Positions 60,266 to 64,000 of a stretch of 64,000 nt of DNA are shown here, one piece after another. Each line of letters starts with the position of its first letter. Position 1 is the first letter of the stretch. Location: the NCBI GenBank assembly GCA_965279195.1, contig CBDIHP010000048.1:434001-498000 (forward strand). The letters are read 5' to 3'. The translations under genes and the position numbers were made by a program. Under the pieces are notes generated by a model that was not told the DNA's origin, did not search any database, and worked only from the letters and a program-made list of their open reading frames with translations. Source of the DNA: CBDIHP01 sp965279195. GTDB taxonomy: Bacteria; Planctomycetota; Planctomycetia; Isosphaerales; Isosphaeraceae.

Positions 60266-61114
60266 TCAGGCGATCGCCTCGCGGATCTTCAGACACGTCC
60301 GGAGGAGCCCCTCCAACTGGTCCAGATACAGGGCATTCGGGCCGTCGGAGAGGGCCTGGTCCGGGTCGGGGTGGACTTCGAGGAAGAGGGCGTCGCAGCC
60401 GGCGGCGACGGCGGCGCGGGCGAGGTAGGGGACCATGGCTCGCTCGCCGCCGGTGGCCGTGCCGCCCGCGCCGGCGCTCGGGAGCTGGACCGAGTGCGTG
60501 GCGTCGAAGACCACCGGTGCGCCGGTGGCCTGCATCTGGGGGATCGCCCGCATGTCGTTGACCAACCGGCCGTAGCCGAAGGTCGTGCCTCGCTCGGTCA
60601 GGACCAGGCCGGCCGACTCGGGCACCTCGCGGACCTTGGCCACGACGTTGGCCATGTCCCATGGCGCCATGAATTGCCCCTTCTTCACGTTCAAAGGCCG
60701 ACCGGTCTCCGCAGCGGCTTCGAGCAGGTCGGTCTGACGGGCGAGGAAGGCCGGGATCTGGAGCAGGTCGACGACCTTCGCGATCGGCGCAGCCTGATGC
60801 GTCTCGTGGACGTCCGTCGTCACCGGCAGGCCGGTCTCGGCCTTGATCGCCTCGAAGACCTTGAGCCCGGCCTCCAGGCCCGGCCCTCGGTAGCTCTTCT
60901 TCGACGTCCGATTTGCCTTGTCGAAGGACGCCTTGAAGATCAGGGGGATTTGCAGGCGCCCGCAGATCTCGACGAGCCGCAGCGCGATGGTGCGAGTCAG
61001 GTCGCCGGGCTCCATCACACAGGGGCCGGCGATCAGGGCCAGGGGGTTCCCCTGGCCGATCCGGACGGGACCGATGGCGACCGGATTGGGCGTGAGCGAC
61101 TCGGGCTGGGTCAT
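60266..61114 (-). CDS. kdsA: 2-dehydro-3-deoxyphosphooctonate aldolase (KDO 8-P synthase)
   Basis: A 282-residue TIM-barrel enzyme that condenses phosphoenolpyruvate with arabinose 5-phosphate to give KDO 8-phosphate for lipopolysaccharide core. Family motifs: LIAGPCVMEPGD, IFKASFDKANRTS (PEP site), PGLEAGLKVFEAIKAETGLPVTTDVHE, NVKKGQFMAPWDM, TERGTTFGYGRLVNDMRAIP, VFDATHSVQLP and LEVHPDPDQALSDG. Length is standard. Its presence supports a lipid A/KDO-type outer membrane in this organism. The stop lies 29 bp from the convergent carbonic anhydrase-like gene. Confidence 0.97.
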   Translation of the reverse strand: MTQPESLTPNPVAIGPVRIGQGNPLALIAGPCVMEPGDLTRTIALRLVEICGRLQIPLIFKASFDKANRTSKKSYRGPGLEAGLKVFEAIKAETGLPVTTDVHETHQAAPIAKVVDLLQIPAFLARQTDLLEAAAETGRPLNVKKGQFMAPWDMANVVAKVREVPESAGLVLTERGTTFGYGRLVNDMRAIPQMQATGAPVVFDATHSVQLPSAGAGGTATGGERAMVPYLARAAVAAGCDALFLEVHPDPDQALSDGPNALYLDQLEGLLRTCLKIREAIA

Positions 61115-61203
61115 GTGTCACATCCTTGCGCGGCCGGGTGTCGAATGGCGGGCCATCCGGGCCCCGGCGTTCGGATCGGGATCGGTCCGTCGCGTCCCCG
61201 GGG

Positions 61204-62178
61204 TCAGGGCGTGGGGGCGACCTGCGAGTGGATGGTGCCGTCCGGCTTGAAGAAGCGGAGCGCGGGGCCCTTCTCGGCGTCGACCAGCCACTGGCTGCTG
61301 AGCCTGCCTTCCTGGTCGTTCAGCATCAGGCTGGGGCTGCCGTTGGCGGAGACGCCGATCGCCAGGCGCTGACGGCCTTCGACGTCGCCGAGCAGCAGGC
61401 TGGGGAGGTCGGCGGGGGTGAGGCCCAGGGCGAGGCCGCCGTTCCGCTTCTTGTTGAGGAAGATCATGTTCGGCGCCTCCGTGGCGTTCAGGAACCACGC
61501 CAGCCGGGATTCGCCGTTGCGGTCGCGGAGTTCCATCGTCACGGCCCCGGCCAGGCTCACGGTCGCGATCAGCCGGGTCTTGCCCGAGCGGTCGAGGAAC
61601 GAGAATTCCGGGGCACCCGCCGGGCTCAGCCGGAGCCCGATGCGGCGGGCACCTTCGCTATCGTGGAGGTCGATGTGCGCCGGGCCTTGCGGGTCGGACA
61701 CCAGGCTCATCCTGGGCCGGCCGCCGGCGTCGGCGAATTCCAGGGTCTGGAGGCCGTCCTTCGTGGTGTTCAGCCCGATGCGCGGCTGGCCGTCGTTGGC
61801 GAGCAGGGTCAATCCGGCCACGCCGACCTTGTCCACGCCCATGACGATCCGGTCCCGGCCGACCTCGTCGCGGACGACGAACCGCTTCGCCACCTGCTCG
61901 ACCGATTCCGCGTTCGCGGGCCTGGGATCATCGTCGGGCGGCGCGGCGGGCTTCTCGACGGCCTTCGCCGGCGGGTCTTGCAATCCTTCTGCGTAGCCCC
62001 GGGGCATGACCAGCGCCGCGGCGGAGACGACGAGGAGCACCCAGCCGATCACCCCGATCGCACGCGAGCGACGCAGGTCCGCGACCGTGGCGGCGTGCGA
62101 GCGTTCCAGCCGTTCGAGCCGCGAGGCGATCATCGCGAGTTGGCTCTGCACCTGTTCCGGGGCTGACAGTCCCACCAT
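61204..62178 (-). CDS. membrane-anchored protein with beta-strand repeats
   Basis: A 324-residue protein: a short helical N-terminus (QLAMIASRLERLERSH), one membrane segment (GVIGWVLLVVSAAALVM) and a Pro/Ala linker, then a long beta-rich region. From about residue 95 to the end there are seven to eight repeats of 25-30 residues, each with a G/D-turn and hydrophobic strands (GRDRIVMGVDKVGVAGLTLL, GQPRIGLNTTKDGLQTLEF, GRPRMSLVSDPQGPAHIDLHD, GARRIGLRLSPAGAPEFSFLD). They look like a beta-helix or a trimeric beta-prism. Function unknown. ATG 62178 follows GAGGGTGGATC. Confidence 0.8.
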   Translation of the reverse strand: MVGLSAPEQVQSQLAMIASRLERLERSHAATVADLRRSRAIGVIGWVLLVVSAAALVMPRGYAEGLQDPPAKAVEKPAAPPDDDPRPANAESVEQVAKRFVVRDEVGRDRIVMGVDKVGVAGLTLLANDGQPRIGLNTTKDGLQTLEFADAGGRPRMSLVSDPQGPAHIDLHDSEGARRIGLRLSPAGAPEFSFLDRSGKTRLIATVSLAGAVTMELRDRNGESRLAWFLNATEAPNMIFLNKKRNGGLALGLTPADLPSLLLGDVEGRQRLAIGVSANGSPSLMLNDQEGRLSSQWLVDAEKGPALRFFKPDGTIHSQVAPTP

Positions 62179-62387
62179 GATCCGATCCACCCTCGATCGT
62201 CGTTTCTTCCTGGCCGCGACCTGGCGAGCCGCCACGTTACCACGCCCCGGGCGCGGGGGACAACCGCAGCCGGGCTCGCCGTGTCTGGTAGGATGCGAGG
62301 CCGCCGGTCGTCCGGGGAGCGTTCCCGGACCGGGGATCGGCCCTTGGAAACTCAGCAGGGACGGCCGGAACCGGCCGAGGTCGAACG

Positions 62388-62876
62388 ATGTCGACGATCG
62401 AACGGGCGGTGGAGATCGCGGCGCGGGGTCATTCCGGGCAGGTCGACAAGCAGGGGCGGCCGTACATCCTGCATCCCCTCCGCGTCATGGACGGCGTGGA
62501 TTCCATCGAGGCCAAGATCGTGGCCGTGCTCCACGACGTCGTCGAGGACACGCCGACGACCTTCGAGGACCTGGCGCGGGAGGGATTCTCCCCGGCCATC
62601 CTCGATGCGTTGAGGCTGGTCACGCACGACCCGGGCGAGCCTTACGCCGTGTATGTGATCCGCTGCAAGGCGAATCCGATCGCCCGCGCGGTCAAGCTCT
62701 CGGACCTCATGGACAACACCCGGCCGGGCCGCGTCCTGATGCGCCCCGAGTTCCTGAACCGCGACCTCGCCCGGTCTGCCAGGTACGCGCTGTCGGCCGA
62801 GTACCTGAACGATCGGCTCTCGGAGGAGTCGTATCGCCGCGCGATGGCCGCCGTCGGGGAATTGCCGGAACGGTAA
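62388..62876 (+). CDS. HD-domain hydrolase, small alarmone hydrolase (SpoT/MESH1-like) type
   Basis: A 162-residue, single-domain protein. HD motifs: ARGHSGQVDKQGRPYILHPLRVM (first His in HPLRVM), AVLHDVVEDTPTTFEDL (HD pair and E-D-T), AVKLSDLMDNTRPGR (final Asp). This order is that of the ppGpp hydrolase half of RelA/SpoT. There is no synthetase or TGS/ACT domain, so it resembles stand-alone small alarmone hydrolases. A terminator follows at once. Activity on (p)ppGpp is inferred. Confidence 0.85.
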   Translation: MSTIERAVEIAARGHSGQVDKQGRPYILHPLRVMDGVDSIEAKIVAVLHDVVEDTPTTFEDLAREGFSPAILDALRLVTHDPGEPYAVYVIRCKANPIARAVKLSDLMDNTRPGRVLMRPEFLNRDLARSARYALSAEYLNDRLSEESYRRAMAAVGELPER

Positions 62877-62918
62877 TGGCCCCGGCCGGGGGAGATTCCG
62901 CCCGGCCGGGGCCATTTT
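62875..62918 (+). terminator. rho-independent terminator after the HD-domain gene
   Basis: Stem of about 16 bp (AATGGCCCCGGCCGGG at 62875-62890 with its complement at 62901-62916), a 10-base loop and a short TTTT. The stop codon TAA overlaps the first bases of the stem. Confidence 0.88.
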
Positions 62919-62944
62919 CACCGAGATTTTGAGGGATCCGACAA

Positions 62945-63733
62945 TCAGGCCGACCGGCGCTTGCGGCGGGCGGCGAATCCGGCGAAGCCCATCGCGGTGA
63001 GGGCCATCGCCCAGGTCGAGGGCTCGGGGACGCCGGTGACGAGGTTAGTGACCGTGGTCCCGGTCGGGGTCGTGACGGCCGCGGCGCGGATGGTGTGGTT
63101 GTCGCTCTCGAAGCCCGAGCCCGTGCCGTTGTTGCGGAAGACGATCTTGTCGAAAGTCGTGCCGGAGTTGGCGAAGAAGTTGACGAAGGCGTAGGGCTCG
63201 CCCGTGTTCTGGTTGGTGTTGGGGTTGCCGTAGTACTGCGACGCGTTCGCCTGGCCGCTGATGAATGAGATCAGGGTCGAGGTGCTGAACGAAGCCAGCA
63301 GGGAGTTGCCGGAGTAGAAGTCGAGGTTGTTCTGGGCGTCGCCGGCCGACCAGTAGAAGCCGAAGTAGGCGGCCGGGCCGGTCAGCGTCAGCGTGGCGGA
63401 GGTCTGGCCGCTCTGGGCCCCGACGGCGATGTAGCGGGTCTGGTTGGCGCCGCCGTACTGGTCGGGCGACACGATCTGGAGGCCGGCGCTGGTGTAGGTG
63501 CCGAGGGTGCTGGTGAGGCTGGTGTAGCGGCCGGTATTGACGCTATCGAAGGTCTCGACGGTCGTTCCCGAGACCTGCGTGGACTGGATCTTCGGGGCTT
63601 CGAGCGTGACGATCAGCCCGGCGCGGGCGGAGCTGGCCGGCAGGAATGCGGCGATCGCCGCCGCGAACAGGACGACCGAGTTACGGGACGGCTTGGCGAT
63701 GCAGGAAAACGTGATTCGGTTCGAAGAGAACAT
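62945..63733 (-). CDS. PEP-CTERM sorting domain protein
   Basis: A 262-residue secreted protein with a signal peptide (SVVLFAAAIAAFLPASSARA, about residues 19-38) and a C-terminal PEP-CTERM tail (VPEPSTWAMALTAMGFAGF then ARRKRRSA). The middle is one beta-sandwich-like domain (VETFDSVNTG, AYFGFYWSAGDAQNNLDFYSG), like those of exported anchoring proteins with ETF-D motifs. Together with the glycan cluster it supports an exosortase-type export route; no exosortase gene is in the window. ATG 63731-63733 follows AAGAAAG. Confidence 0.88.
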   Translation of the reverse strand: MFSSNRITFSCIAKPSRNSVVLFAAAIAAFLPASSARAGLIVTLEAPKIQSTQVSGTTVETFDSVNTGRYTSLTSTLGTYTSAGLQIVSPDQYGGANQTRYIAVGAQSGQTSATLTLTGPAAYFGFYWSAGDAQNNLDFYSGNSLLASFSTSTLISFISGQANASQYYGNPNTNQNTGEPYAFVNFFANSGTTFDKIVFRNNGTGSGFESDNHTIRAAAVTTPTGTTVTNLVTGVPEPSTWAMALTAMGFAGFAARRKRRSA

Positions 63734-64000
63734 CGTCGGATTTCTTTCTTGATTTCTCAGGTACCGCGGAATCGGCGCCGGCCACCATCGGCCCCGCGCC
63801 TCCGCACCAGGACATCCCGATTGCTTCGCGCCTCGTTCGGGATGCACCATCGTTACCGTCTTTCTAGGGTCGCTGTGTCGGGGATCCAAATGACTGATGT
63901 GGGCTTTGTCGACTCTGTCATCCGACGCTGGCGCCACGGCGCCAGTTGCGACGTGTCCGCGTGGCGTTCCCGAAACGTGGGGGGGGCAATCCCGGGGGAA
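63734..64000. other. upstream region of the PEP-CTERM gene to the window edge
   Basis: No gene was recognised in the last 267 bases. The sequence is GC-rich, except for the stretch just before the start of the PEP-CTERM gene. Confidence 0.4.

Noticed and set aside
61115..61203. Possible small RNA or leader before kdsA
   Set aside because: Only 89 bp, no stem with U tract and no short frame with biased codons.

Overview
The window looks like chromosomal DNA from a planctomycete, most likely of the Isosphaeraceae type (inferred, not tested by alignment). The signs are high GC throughout, two PEP-CTERM secreted proteins, a secreted peptidase with a planctomycete-type N-terminal LExR-x-VLS segment, a very large Ser/Thr kinase with an extracellular beta-helix region, WD40, Rpn-type and M56/BlaI genes, and many intergenic inverted repeats. 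Genes are mostly single or in short runs. No rRNA, tRNA, CRISPR array or prophage was recognised.

Layout. 1-12 kb: a CHAT-domain protein cut by the window edge, a WD40 protein, an Rpn/DUF4351 protein, a Tat-exported lactonase-fold protein, a PEP-CTERM protein, an RbfA-like factor, a YaiI-like protein, a zinc peptidase, a STAS protein, rhomboid + GNAT, and ferritin. 12.2-14.4 kb: a trypsin-like protease gene broken twice, by an in-frame stop and by a 1,040-bp IS1595-like element with a 9-bp target duplication; the element's transposase is itself frameshifted. 15-25 kb: trpD with htrA, the giant kinase, a membrane coiled-coil protein, and a zinc-ribbon/HEAT protein. 25.5-29.8 kb: four same-strand genes (threonine synthase-like, MoaD/ThiS-like, MoeB/ThiF-like, cysteine desulfurase-like) that together resemble a sulfur-carrier pathway. 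30.7-46.7 kb: a sedolisin-type peptidase, a methyltransferase, a BlaR1/BlaI-type sensor-repressor pair with a visible promoter and operator, ADP-ribosylglycohydrolase, a DapA-family enzyme, an APC transporter with a Usp domain, a transglutaminase-like protein and an isocitrate-dehydrogenase-like enzyme. 46.7-48.7 kb: leuA with a promoter, a leucine-rich leader peptide, and a terminator with a competing antiterminator pairing. 49.5-57.4 kb: a five-gene glycan cluster followed upstream by an AAA+/Fis regulator. 58-64 kb: a CAP-domain protein, an AT-rich island coding for an alpha-carbonic-anhydrase-fold protein, kdsA, a beta-repeat membrane protein, an HD alarmone-hydrolase-like protein and a second PEP-CTERM protein.

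The strongest regulatory find is the leuA leader, which has all the parts of ribosome-mediated transcription attenuation. The strongest structural theme is at least five families of dispersed repeats, most of them long inverted repeats, between genes; in three places they supply the last residues of a coding sequence. All product names rest on motifs read by eye; no database search was run.
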